Shown: piece after piece, positions 5,856 through 14,177 of the stretch
Position numbering within the stretch: the stretch's first letter is position 1
Layout: each line of letters opens with the position of its first letter
Assembly: GCA_002309475.1 (NCBI GenBank)
Contig: DBXJ01000008.1
Coordinates: forward strand, 2,269 to 16,581
Source: Bacteroidales bacterium UBA1215
Lineage (GTDB): Bacteria; Bacteroidota; Bacteroidia; Bacteroidales; WCHB1-69
DNA length: 14,313 nucleotides
Direction of reading: 5' to 3'
Made by a program: the position numbers and the translations under genes
The notes under the pieces: generated by a model
Told to the model about the DNA's origin: nothing
Databases searched by the model: none
Seen by the model: the letters and a program-made list of their open reading frames with translations, nothing else

Positions 5856-8570
5856 ATGAGGAATAAGATTTTTATTTTCCTCTTGTTGTTGATATCATGT
5901 TATGCATCCATGGCCCAATGGATATTGTCCGGAAGGGTGGTAGATGAACAAGCTGTTCCTTATCAGCAGGTAAAAATATATTTGTCTACAGATACAACTC
6001 GTTATGTATTTACTAACGATAATGGAGAATTTCATATCAATTGGCTACAACCGAATAGTTATATTTTGTCAATTGAAATTCAATCAGAAATAGAAACTTT
6101 TAGCGTCAATTCTAAAGCATTTCACAATACCGATTCATCAATTACCGATATTGAAAATTTTGTTGTCATCTCAAATAAACCGGAAACGACAATTGACAAT
6201 GATTTTTTAATGGAAGAGGTGGATATTGAAGGTTTGACCGGGAATCAAAATATTTCTGAAATGCTAAACTCAACCAAAGATCCCTATGAAGAAGTTGTAG
6301 CGTATAAATTCAGTACCGCCTTTTTCAAACGTCGTGGTATTGCTTCCAATTATCAAAATGTTTGCATCAATGGAATGAGAATGAATAAGTTGGATGCCAA
6401 TCAGGCAAGTTTTTATCAGTGGGGAGCATTAAACGACATGTTTAAAAATCAAACAGAAGCAACTGTTTATCAACCGGCTGATTTCTCTGCTTCTAATATC
6501 GGAGGAGTTATCAATTACAATGTAAAGGCTTCTTCATATCGAAAAGGTGGCAAAGTAGGCTATACTATTTCTAATTCAACTGTTACCAATAGGATAGTAG
6601 CCAATTATGCTACCGGATTGATGAAAAATGGCTTAGCAGTGGCTGCTGCATTGGCAGCACGCTTCGGTCGCGAAGGCTATATTGAAGCAACTCCTTATTA
6701 TTCTTATTCTTATTTCTTGGCATTAGAAAAACGTTTTGGCAAACATAGCTTATCATTAAATGGCTTTGGAGTTTGGACTTCAAGAGGACTTTCAAGTGCT
6801 TGTGTTCAAGAAGTTTATGATATAACAAATGATCCTTTCTACAATCCTAATTGGGGATATCAAGGTAGCAAAAAACGAAATTCAAAGATAAGAAAATTCC
6901 ATGAACCGGTCATTTTAGCCACTCATACGTGGACCATAAATGAAAAGTCATATTTAGAAACTACTTTCGGAGTACAATTTGGTTTTAATAGAACTTCGTC
7001 TTTAAATTGGTACAATGCCTGCAATCCAAGACCTGATTATTATCGCTATTTACCCAGTTATCATCAAGAAGCATCTACGGCTAATGATGTTGCAATAGCA
7101 TGGCAAAACGATGTCAATACAAGACAAATCAATTGGGATAGATTGTATCAAGTGAACCATTTAAGTGCAGAAAATGGTGAGCAGGCTCGCTATATATTAG
7201 AAAATAGATGTATTGATTATCATCAATTGTCATTGTCAACTAACTACAAAAACGAATTGGGCGAACATACTCGTTTGAGTATCGGATTGCAAATACAACG
7301 ATATCATGGCAATTATTACAAGACTATCAACGATCTGCTGGGTGGAACTTATTGGTTAGATATTGACCAATTCGCAGAGCAAGATTATCCTGACAATGAA
7401 AATATGTATCAAAACGATTTGAACAATCCTAATAGAAAAGTGGTAGAAGGAGATCGTTTTGGCTACGATTATAACATTAATTCATGGTATGAGAATTTGT
7501 GGACATTAGCCAATTTCTCCTACAATCACATCAATTTTTATATCGGAGGGAATATTAACGGAAGTCATTTCTGGAGAATCGGCAATATGAAGAATGGTCG
7601 ATATGCCGACAATTCTTATGGAAAATCCGCTGTCAACAATTTTATCAATGGAGGCATCCATGCAGGTATAACCGGAAAATTTATTTATAATCAATTCATT
7701 AATTTTAATATAACGGCACAAACATTAGCACCTTCGGCGAAGGTGGCCTACATTTCTCCTCGTATCAACGACAAAATTGTTAATCACCTGAAAAGTGAGA
7801 AAAACTTGGTTTTTGACTTAAGTTATATAATTAAATATAGACGTGTAAAGGCGAGAATTACAGGATATTGCGGCTTCTACAAAGATTTAACCAAAATGAG
7901 CAGTTTCTTTCACGATGACTACAAAACATACGTTGACCAGACTTTAAGTGATATCAATACTCGTCATATTGGCATTGAATTAGGAGCAGATGTAAAAATT
8001 ATCAATTGTTTGTCTGCTTTTGTCGGTGCTACTTATGCCGATCATCGCTATACGTCAAGACCTATTGCTTATATTACATCAGAAAATGGAACAATAGACG
8101 ATGTAGAAGAAACAATTTATATTAAAAACTTTTATGTGCCAAACGGTCCTCAGGCTGCTGTTTCTTTTGGATTAAAATTTTCTCATGAAACCATGTGGTT
8201 TGCCGAATTTGCCTGCAGTTATTACGATAAAATCTACATAGATTTCAATCCGGAAAGAAGAACTTCATTGGCAATTGCAGGCTTATCAATGGAAAATGAT
8301 TATGATTTAATTACCACTATCACTAAACAAAATAGAGTAAAAGGACAATTTATTTTAGATGCATCTGTCGGTAAATTATTCTATTTAAAGAAATTTCGTT
8401 TAAATCTCAATCTAAAAATTAACAATATTTTAAACAACAAAAAATTCATTACCAATGGGTACGAGCAATTACGTTTTGATTTTGACGAATACGATGTAAA
8501 CAAACATCCTGCAAAATATTACTATGCTTATGGTACTACATTTTCATTAAACGTTTCTCTAACATTTTAA
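5856..8570 (+). CDS. TonB-dependent outer-membrane receptor with N-terminal carboxypeptidase-regulatory-like domain
   Basis: A predicted 904-residue outer-membrane beta barrel. Seen: a signal peptide (1-21, ending ASMAQ); a beta-sandwich of the CarboxypepD_reg type (about 22-100: GRVVDEQAVPYQQV, then TNDNGEFHINWLQPNSYILSI); a linker; a plug-like domain (about 125-225: FFKRRGIASNYQNVCINGMRMN and GGVINYNVKA); then a long barrel of alternating aromatic strands ending in SLNVSLTF with a terminal Phe, as BAM-targeted barrels do. Energised by TonB/ExbBD, such proteins import large or scarce ligands. The ligand is unknown. There is no SusD partner. The next gene, 11 nt on, encodes a lipoprotein that is the likely partner. 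The signal peptide also contains LISC, which resembles a lipobox, but the AxA-type site after it fits a receptor better. What is odd is the position directly behind fucose-synthesis genes. Confidence 0.86.
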   Translation: MRNKIFIFLLLLISCYASMAQWILSGRVVDEQAVPYQQVKIYLSTDTTRYVFTNDNGEFHINWLQPNSYILSIEIQSEIETFSVNSKAFHNTDSSITDIENFVVISNKPETTIDNDFLMEEVDIEGLTGNQNISEMLNSTKDPYEEVVAYKFSTAFFKRRGIASNYQNVCINGMRMNKLDANQASFYQWGALNDMFKNQTEATVYQPADFSASNIGGVINYNVKASSYRKGGKVGYTISNSTVTNRIVANYATGLMKNGLAVAAALAARFGREGYIEATPYYSYSYFLALEKRFGKHSLSLNGFGVWTSRGLSSACVQEVYDITNDPFYNPNWGYQGSKKRNSKIRKFHEPVILATHTWTINEKSYLETTFGVQFGFNRTSSLNWYNACNPRPDYYRYLPSYHQEASTANDVAIAWQNDVNTRQINWDRLYQVNHLSAENGEQARYILENRCIDYHQLSLSTNYKNELGEHTRLSIGLQIQRYHGNYYKTINDLLGGTYWLDIDQFAEQDYPDNENMYQNDLNNPNRKVVEGDRFGYDYNINSWYENLWTLANFSYNHINFYIGGNINGSHFWRIGNMKNGRYADNSYGKSAVNNFINGGIHAGITGKFIYNQFINFNITAQTLAPSAKVAYISPRINDKIVNHLKSEKNLVFDLSYIIKYRRVKARITGYCGFYKDLTKMSSFFHDDYKTYVDQTLSDINTRHIGIELGADVKIINCLSAFVGATYADHRYTSRPIAYITSENGTIDDVEETIYIKNFYVPNGPQAAVSFGLKFSHETMWFAEFACSYYDKIYIDFNPERRTSLAIAGLSMENDYDLITTITKQNRVKGQFILDASVGKLFYLKKFRLNLNLKINNILNNKKFITNGYEQLRFDFDEYDVNKHPAKYYYAYGTTFSLNVSLTF

Positions 8571-8581
8571 AAAATAATACT

Positions 8582-9757
8582 ATGAAAAAAGTTTTCTTGT
8601 TAATATCACTAATCGGCATAATGATGGTTTCATGCAATGAACAATTTGATATTCCTGAATTTATAGAGCCGACCTACAATGGCACTCCTGCCAATGTTTC
8701 TATTTATGATATTCAACAATTACATAAATTATCCGGTGTTGTGGATAGCATCAACGACGACCTCGTTTTTGATTGTATTGTTGTCGGCAATGATAAATCC
8801 GGCAATATTTTTAAAAAGATATATGTGCAAGATGAAACAGGCGGCTATGATATCGCATTAGATAAAAGTTATACTTTTAATGATTTTCCTATTGGACAAC
8901 GATTATTTATTACCTGTCAAGGTATGGTCATCGGTGATTATGGCGGACTTCCTCAACTGGGTTGCTATTATATTAATGAACAAGGACAGGAAGATATCGG
9001 TCGCATTCCTAATATCTATATTGACAAATTTTTGCATAAAGACGGGTTTCCAATGGATAATATTGAACCGACCTTGATTTCTTCAGCTGCAGATTTGACA
9101 AATGATAAATTAAATACCTTAGTGCGTTTTGACAATATTACCTTCAATGATGGCGGTAGAAAACAATTTGCACCGGAAGGTGAAGCAACAACAGGTGGTT
9201 GTATCAATCGTATATTTGTTTCCAATGCGGGAAATATCACGTTAAGAACAAGTACTTATGCAGATTTCGCCAAAGATACCATTCCTATGGGAACAGGTTC
9301 TATTATAGGTATTTTGACAAAATATAATTCCACTTGGCAATTTATTCTTCGTTCAATTGATGATTTAAAGGGATTCTCAACCATTACACCAAGTGGTGAT
9401 GGAAGCAAAAACAATCCTTACAATATCACTTCTGCTATCATCAATAGCGATGGGAGAGAAGGTTGGGTAAAAGGATATATTGTAGGTACGGCAACAGGCT
9501 ATCCCGATAATATTACCGGCATTTGGACCAGCCCCTTTATGACAAAAAACATCATTTTGCTGGCAGATTCTCCCAACGAAACTTCTCTCAGCAATTGCTA
9601 TAGAGTACAATTACCGGCGGGCAATATTCAAGATGAACTAAATTTATCTGACCATCCCGAAAATTATAAAAAAATGGTTTTAGTGTATGGAACCATGACC
9701 AATTATTATGGTGGGGCAGGAATGCGATCCACTAACAACTATGAATATGATGAGTAG
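8582..9757 (+). CDS. DUF5689-type lipoprotein, probable partner of the TonB receptor
   Basis: 391 residues. The N-terminal signal peptide ends in the lipobox MVSC with lipidated Cys18, followed by NEQFD. The acidic residues after Cys are compatible with, but do not prove, surface export. Residues about 35-130 and 160-265 match my recollection of DUF5689 proteins: GVVDSIND, YVQDETGGYDIALD, GQRLFITCQGMVIGDYGG, then LVRFDNITFNDGG. Residues about 272-380 (NPYNITSAIINSDGREGWVKGYIVG) resemble the DUF6359-type repeat found at the C-end of such proteins. Both modules look like OB-fold beta barrels (inference). These proteins commonly sit beside TonB receptors carrying a regulatory-like domain, as here. 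A secreted endonuclease/phosphatase-type gene, which often completes such clusters as I recall, is absent. It is the last gene of the operon, with the terminator 13 nt after the stop. Confidence 0.78.
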   Translation: MKKVFLLISLIGIMMVSCNEQFDIPEFIEPTYNGTPANVSIYDIQQLHKLSGVVDSINDDLVFDCIVVGNDKSGNIFKKIYVQDETGGYDIALDKSYTFNDFPIGQRLFITCQGMVIGDYGGLPQLGCYYINEQGQEDIGRIPNIYIDKFLHKDGFPMDNIEPTLISSAADLTNDKLNTLVRFDNITFNDGGRKQFAPEGEATTGGCINRIFVSNAGNITLRTSTYADFAKDTIPMGTGSIIGILTKYNSTWQFILRSIDDLKGFSTITPSGDGSKNNPYNITSAIINSDGREGWVKGYIVGTATGYPDNITGIWTSPFMTKNIILLADSPNETSLSNCYRVQLPAGNIQDELNLSDHPENYKKMVLVYGTMTNYYGGAGMRSTNNYEYDE

Positions 9758-9770
9758 ATATCACAAAATA

Positions 9771-9799
9771 AAAAAAAGCACCTTATAGGTGCTTTTTTT
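9771..9799. terminator. Bidirectional intrinsic terminator between convergent genes
   Basis: A perfect hairpin: GCACCT (9778-9783), loop TAT, AGGTGC (9787-9792), flanked by seven A on the left and seven T on the right. Read on either strand it gives a GC-rich stem followed by a U run, so it should stop both the operon from the left and the FN3 gene from the right. The stop codon of the FN3 gene (9798-9800) lies within the T run. Confidence 0.93.
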
Positions 9800-10385
9800 A
9801 TTGATAATAATTCACTTGAATAGTATTTGAAAAGTGTTCAACACCATTCAAATCAATGGTCTTGACTCGATAGTAATAGGTTTTTCCTTTGTCAATTCCT
9901 GATACTTTGAAAGTCTTTTTATTGGTCATCAATCCATGGAATGGAGTAACTATTTGCGTAAAATCTTTATCTGTGGCAACATAAAAATAATATTGTCGAA
10001 CATTTACTTTCCGATTCCATTTTGCCACAAAACCATTTTTCATAATTTTTGCTTCCAATGCCAATGGGGGAGTTAGCAATACATATTGAATTTGTCGGCT
10101 ATGTGCATTGTCAAACCGATAGGCACGCAAATAGATATGGTAAATATTGCCGGCAATAATATCTTCTGCCAAAACAAGCTCACAATTGCCGACATAAAAT
10201 ACTCTATCTTTTTTACCTGCACTGACGATCACTTCATAACCGTCAGCATGGGCAACAGAATCCCATGAAACAATAATTTCATTCGATTTTGCTACTACAT
10301 TTTTTATCAATGGCACATCTATTTCTTGTCCTATGCAAGTAGTGACTAATAAAATAAATGCTGATAAAAAACTTATTTTTTTCAT
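9798..10385 (-). CDS. Exported protein with two fibronectin type III domains
   Basis: 195 residues. The signal peptide (1-20, MKKISFLSAFILLVTTCIGQ) directs export. The Cys at 17 is not preceded by a proper lipobox, so it is probably not a lipoprotein. Two FN3-like repeats follow: about 24-105 (W41 in strand B, YHIYLRAYR 82-90 in strand F) and about 108-195 (W123; YYYRVKTIDLNG 170-181). The W and the Y-x-Y/R-V-x-A/T-x-D pattern is the FN3 core. There are no catalytic residues to suggest an enzyme. FN3 pairs in small exported proteins usually mediate binding or act as spacers; the partner is unknown. The start is the only ATG that gives a signal peptide. It lies 16 nt behind the terminator of the M16 gene, so how it is transcribed is unclear. 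Confidence 0.8.
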   Translation of the reverse strand: MKKISFLSAFILLVTTCIGQEIDVPLIKNVVAKSNEIIVSWDSVAHADGYEVIVSAGKKDRVFYVGNCELVLAEDIIAGNIYHIYLRAYRFDNAHSRQIQYVLLTPPLALEAKIMKNGFVAKWNRKVNVRQYYFYVATDKDFTQIVTPFHGLMTNKKTFKVSGIDKGKTYYYRVKTIDLNGVEHFSNTIQVNYYQ

Positions 10386-10401
10386 TTCTAAATATTTAAA
10401 T

Positions 10402-10432
10402 AAAAAATAGAGGTCAAAGACCTCTATTTTTT
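10402..10432 (-). terminator. Intrinsic terminator of the M16 peptidase gene
   Basis: A perfect 8-bp stem TAGAGGTC/GACCTCTA (10408-10415 and 10419-10426) with a 3-nt loop, extended by six A-T pairs on each side. On the minus strand it follows the M16 stop by 10 nt and ends in a run of T. The FN3 gene begins 16 nt further on. The symmetry would also work on the plus strand, but nothing on that strand needs it. Confidence 0.9.
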
Positions 10433-10442
10433 ATGTTTTCTA

Positions 10443-13352
10443 TTAGTATCCTAAAATAGTTTTAGGTTTCAAAATTGTTACTTTACCAATTGATTTCAAA
10501 TATTTCATATCCAAAGAGGCCTTGCTACCTACAATCATATAAGTAGTAGGTTTACCGGTAATATATGTTTTTTGGAAATTCTTAATATCATTGAAAGTCA
10601 ATGTGCGAACTTTTGCCAATGCTTCTTCACGAGGATCTTTATTCAATCCTAATTGTTTTAGATGCAAGTATGTCCAAACTTTAGAATCTTTAGTAATACG
10701 ATCGTTGCATAATTCTTTGATAACTGCATCTTTTGCAATTTGGAAAGATGCTTCATTTTCCGGCATATTGTTGTACAAATCTTGGAATGCTGCCAATGAT
10801 TGACTTACTTTGTCGTTTCCACAACCAATATAAGATATATTCATTGACAATCTATTCAAACGACTCGGTTGTTGGAATGCGGCAAATGCTGTATATGCCA
10901 ATGCTCTTGCTTCACGTAATTCTTGGAATACAATTGCATTCATACTTCCACCAAAATAATTGTTATAAACGTCAATGTCTGCAATTAAATTGTTGTTGTA
11001 TTTTCCAGCAAAAGACACTCCATATACTACCATTTGCGGAGAATCAAAATCAACTACAAATACACGATCCTTTGTAGGAACAGTTTCTGCATAGGTAATA
11101 GCTGCCGGATAATCTTTCAAATTCTTTGGATTGTGAACTTTGTTGATATCTGTAACAACTTCATTGATAGCAAGTGGTCCGTAATAAATTACATAATGTT
11201 TGTATTGAATCCATTCTTGCAATTTTGCTATCAAAAATTCAGGAGTAACAGCTTTTAACTCTTTTTCTGTCAATAATGTTTGCAAACTTGGATTATTGGA
11301 ACCATAAATACCATAACTCAACAAACTACTTGCCAATCTGTTTTGATTGCCTTTTGCATTTTCTCTTCCTTTTAAAATGTCGCTAATTAAATTATCCAAT
11401 GCTTCTTGATTAGGTTTGGCATTTTTGATAATATCTTCCAATAATTGCATTACAGCAGTCATATTCTTTGACAAGCCTGACAAAGTTACATAACTTCTAT
11501 CTCCACTGGCTGACATAGAAAAACTACAACCCAATCGATATAAATTTTCTTTAATTTCTTCTGTAGTGTATTTGTCTGTACCTAAATATTTTAAATAGCT
11601 GGATGCTAAATTCAAATATTTATCATTGTAAATACCCATTTCGTAAACATAACTCAAATCAAATAGTTCGTTATCTTGATTTTCAGTATAATAAACTTTT
11701 ACTCCGTTTTGAGCGTCTGCAGTTTTAATATCCTTTTGGAAATCTAAGAATACAGGTTGAATTTCATTCACTTTTCTGTTTTCTATCATTTTTACAAAAT
11801 CGCTTTTGTCTTCACGATTGATTTTGATAGGAGTCGTTTTTGGTTTTTTAACTTTATCAATATCAGTTGCTTTGCCTTTACGTTTGTAAACAATCACACA
11901 ATTATCTTTAGTGATATATTTCTTGGCAAATTCAACAATTTGATCTTTTGTAATTTTTTCCAATACATCATAGTGTTCAACCATATTTTTCCAAGGAATA
12001 TCCAAATAGAATGCTTCTTCCATCATGTCAACTCTGCCTTCGTTGCTTTCAATGCTTTCCATTTGACGTTTACGCAATTCATTAACAGAAGCTTCTAACA
12101 ACCATTCAGGAAAATCACCTTTAGCCAATTTTTCTATTTGTTCCATCAAAATATCTTTCACTTCTTCCAAAGTTTGACCTGCCTTTGGAGAACCCATCAA
12201 CGACAAATAGGTGTAATCGTGCAATTCGGCAGGAGAACTACCTGCATTCAAACAACGTTGTTTTTGATTGATGTTTAAGTCCACCAAACCGGCATAACCA
12301 TTGGTCAAAATCATATCTGCCATTTCCAATAACGGATATTGAGCACTATTAGGATTGTCAAATCTCCATGCTATATATACAAATTCTGCATCTTTTCCGA
12401 CAACTTCTTTAACAATAGGAGAGGTGATAGGTTTTTCCGGTGTAAAAGTAAATTCAGGTATCTTTTTTGCCTTCATCTGTCCCATATATTTGTTGATAAT
12501 TTTAATGGCTTCATCCGGATTGAAATCCCCTGCCATGATAATTGCCATATTGTTTGGAACATAATAAGTGTCAAAGAATTTCTTTACATTGGTAATAGAC
12601 GGATTTCTCAAATCTTTTTGAGTTCCGATAGTTGTTTGTGTTCCATAAGGATGGTTTGGAAACAAAGCTTCCATCAATGCGGTATTAGCTCTTCTACCAT
12701 CTTTTGTCAAGGTCATGTTCTTTTCTTCATAAATTGTTTCCAATTCAGTGTGGAACAACCTTAAAACCGGATGTTGAAATCTGTCTGCTTGAATGATAAA
12801 GAAATTTTCTAATTGATTGCTTGGAATTTCTTCGTAATAATTAGTAAAATCCACCCAAGTGGCAGCATTGGTACCGGTAGAACCCAAAATAGACATCAAT
12901 TTGTCGTATTCATTGGGAATAGCATATTTGGATGCCAATTGAGAAACACTGTCTATTTGTTTGTAAATAGCTTCTCTTTCTTTTACTTTGCTTTCGTCTA
13001 TGCCACGATATACTTCAAACAAACGTTCAATTTCGTCCAATAAAGGTTTTTCAGCTGCATAGTTGTTAGTACCGAACGATTCTGTACCTTTGAACATCAA
13101 GTGTTCAAAGTAGTGTGCTAAACCTGTTGTTTCGGCAGGATCTAATTTACTACCTGCTTTGGTAGCAATAGTAATCTTAATAGTCGGTTGATCTTTATAT
13201 ACCGACATGTAAACTTTCATCCCATTATCCAAGGTATAAATACGTGCCTTTATAGGATCGTTAGGATACGATTCGTACTTAGTTTGTGCTTGTACAGATA
13301 GGTTTCCGATAATGCTTGCACATAGAAACCCGATTAACAATAACTTCTTCAT
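10443..13352 (-). CDS. Periplasmic M16 family zinc metallopeptidase (pitrilysin/insulinase type)
   Basis: A 969-residue two-half M16 peptidase, exported by a signal peptide ending VQAQ (residue 23). Such enzymes enclose and cut peptides or unfolded protein segments in a clam-shell chamber. Seen in the N-terminal half: the inverted zinc motif H80-Y-F-E83-H84 and the downstream pair E203/E210 in ELETIYEE, E210 being the likely third zinc ligand. An insertion (about 100-150) lengthens the gap between them. The C-terminal half (from about 540) keeps the fold but has no HxxEH, and carries LREARALAYTAF (812-823), the equivalent of the Arg/Tyr element that helps bind substrate. The gene is complete and should be active. 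The start ATG at 13352 begins the signal peptide. It lies 42 nt after the dnaX stop with no full-match promoter or terminator between, so co-transcription is possible; a terminator follows it. The natural substrate is unknown. Confidence 0.94.
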   Translation of the reverse strand: MKKLLLIGFLCASIIGNLSVQAQTKYESYPNDPIKARIYTLDNGMKVYMSVYKDQPTIKITIATKAGSKLDPAETTGLAHYFEHLMFKGTESFGTNNYAAEKPLLDEIERLFEVYRGIDESKVKEREAIYKQIDSVSQLASKYAIPNEYDKLMSILGSTGTNAATWVDFTNYYEEIPSNQLENFFIIQADRFQHPVLRLFHTELETIYEEKNMTLTKDGRRANTALMEALFPNHPYGTQTTIGTQKDLRNPSITNVKKFFDTYYVPNNMAIIMAGDFNPDEAIKIINKYMGQMKAKKIPEFTFTPEKPITSPIVKEVVGKDAEFVYIAWRFDNPNSAQYPLLEMADMILTNGYAGLVDLNINQKQRCLNAGSSPAELHDYTYLSLMGSPKAGQTLEEVKDILMEQIEKLAKGDFPEWLLEASVNELRKRQMESIESNEGRVDMMEEAFYLDIPWKNMVEHYDVLEKITKDQIVEFAKKYITKDNCVIVYKRKGKATDIDKVKKPKTTPIKINREDKSDFVKMIENRKVNEIQPVFLDFQKDIKTADAQNGVKVYYTENQDNELFDLSYVYEMGIYNDKYLNLASSYLKYLGTDKYTTEEIKENLYRLGCSFSMSASGDRSYVTLSGLSKNMTAVMQLLEDIIKNAKPNQEALDNLISDILKGRENAKGNQNRLASSLLSYGIYGSNNPSLQTLLTEKELKAVTPEFLIAKLQEWIQYKHYVIYYGPLAINEVVTDINKVHNPKNLKDYPAAITYAETVPTKDRVFVVDFDSPQMVVYGVSFAGKYNNNLIADIDVYNNYFGGSMNAIVFQELREARALAYTAFAAFQQPSRLNRLSMNISYIGCGNDKVSQSLAAFQDLYNNMPENEASFQIAKDAVIKELCNDRITKDSKVWTYLHLKQLGLNKDPREEALAKVRTLTFNDIKNFQKTYITGKPTTYMIVGSKASLDMKYLKSIGKVTILKPKTILGY

Positions 13353-13394
13353 AAAATTTTTATTTATACTTATTTAACTTAAATTTATTTTTTT

Positions 13395-14156
13395 CTAATA
13401 TTTGATGGCTAATTCTAACTCTGTTTTTAAATTCAATATCTCTCCATTGTCAACAATCATTGCCTTGAAAACTTCGTCCGGATTGGAGTAGTCAATGGTA
13501 GGGGAGTTGTCTTTATCTATTGCTTTTTCTGCTAATTCCACTTTTATCTTGTCTCTCTTGATATGTTCCAAATTAGTTTCCAATTCCGGTATCACTGACT
13601 CAACCAAAGATTTGGTAGACTTATTAACGTCAATTATCAGTTTTTTATTGCCCCAATGTATAGTTGTACTATTTAAAAATACACGTAGATATGAATATTC
13701 AGACGACAAATCGTCAACACATTTCTTCCATGCCTCTTCATTGGATATGGCCTTTATTTGTTGGTCGTTTTCGTCATCTTTCGTGTTATCATTAGATTCA
13801 AACCTGTTATTTTGGGAAGTAACATCTTCTGCATCTTCATTAGTAGATTCTGTTTCAATATCACTGATATCAATGCTAATAGTTTCTTCGTTTTTGTCTT
13901 CTTCTTTTTGTTCTATCTTTTCTTCTTTTTGCCGAGTTTCAACATCAATTTGTTGTTGTAACTCATTTGCTTGTTTCTCTTTTTCCTTTTCTCTTTCTTT
14001 TATTTGTTCTACATTTATATTTATATCTTGAATCGACGTGGTAGTCATCGTAGTAGTTGGCTTTTTTTGCGAATTACTATGACTATCCGCCAATATTGAA
14101 TGGGGCGATGGGGCTTGTATGTTTTCGTCTTCATCGACCTCACGATTGCCTGACAT
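13395..14156 (-). CDS. dnaX: DnaX (DNA polymerase III gamma/tau) C-terminal tau part, in the +1 frame
   Basis: A 253-residue open frame counted from the ATG at 14156; an in-frame TTG lies at 14162 and the frame is open back to a stop at 14178-14180. Residues about 1-135 are a polar, low-complexity linker with a Lys/Glu-rich, probably coiled or disordered stretch (52-92) and an acidic stretch (93-131). Residues about 138-253 look like the C-terminal domain of Bacteroidetes DnaX: ISNEEAWKKCVDDL, then KKLIIDVNKS, and the ending SNPDEVFKAMIVDNGEILNLKTELELAIKY, which resembles the typical closing segment with its F-x-x-M...N-x-x-L-x-x-L-K pattern. In this family that region serves as the tau extension contacting polymerase and helicase. 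The preceding dnaX segment is in another frame, so this is either reached by frameshifting, translated separately, or displaced by an indel. Family assignment rests on remembered patterns. Confidence 0.72.
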   Translation of the reverse strand: MSGNREVDEDENIQAPSPHSILADSHSNSQKKPTTTMTTTSIQDININVEQIKEREKEKEKQANELQQQIDVETRQKEEKIEQKEEDKNEETISIDISDIETESTNEDAEDVTSQNNRFESNDNTKDDENDQQIKAISNEEAWKKCVDDLSSEYSYLRVFLNSTTIHWGNKKLIIDVNKSTKSLVESVIPELETNLEHIKRDKIKVELAEKAIDKDNSPTIDYSNPDEVFKAMIVDNGEILNLKTELELAIKY

Positions 14157-14177
14157 TGTCAAGAGTGCATGCTTGCA
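14140..14177 (-). other. dnaX: Candidate frameshift region in dnaX
   Basis: Between the last stop in the +1 frame (TGA, 14178-14180) and the frame-0 stop (TGA, 14140-14142) lies the only interval where a ribosome could pass from frame 0 to +1. Its frame-0 codons end AAT GTC AGG CAA TCG TGA G. Skipping the T of TGA would read TCG then GAG, joining Ser to EVDEDE of the acidic linker. A Ser codon followed by UGA resembles the layout of antizyme-type +1 sites (UCC UGA). There is no E. coli-type A AAA AAG slip site, no RF2-type CUU UGA and no long homopolymer. Whether shifting happens is not shown by the sequence. Confidence 0.35.

Noticed and set aside
5889..5900. LISC in the TonB receptor signal peptide as a lipobox
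   Set aside because: Loose match only; the downstream ASMAQ site and the barrel architecture fit an ordinary outer-membrane protein.
762..9757. Operon as a recently acquired genomic island or capsule locus
   Set aside because: There is no visible change in base composition, no integrase, no repeats, and no glycosyltransferase or flippase set; the nearby tRNA gene shows no duplicated 3' end in the window.
10335..10337. Possible lipobox Cys17 in the FN3 protein
   Set aside because: The residues before it are V-T-T, and Thr at -1 does not fit the lipobox; a signal peptidase I site is more likely.
12339..12764. Plus-strand open frame of 141 codons and similar frames across 10591-13043
   Set aside because: Antisense to the M16 peptidase; Cys/His/Phe-rich composition typical of shadow frames in AT-rich DNA.
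13495..14031. Plus-strand open frame of 178 codons opposite the dnaX 3' part
   Set aside because: Its Ser/Phe/Ile-rich translation is the mirror of Glu/Lys/Asp codons on the minus strand; there are no domain features and no start context.
14155..14166. CTT GAC in dnaX as an RF2-type +1 frameshift site
   Set aside because: The RF2 site needs CUU followed directly by UGA and an upstream SD-like sequence; neither is present here.
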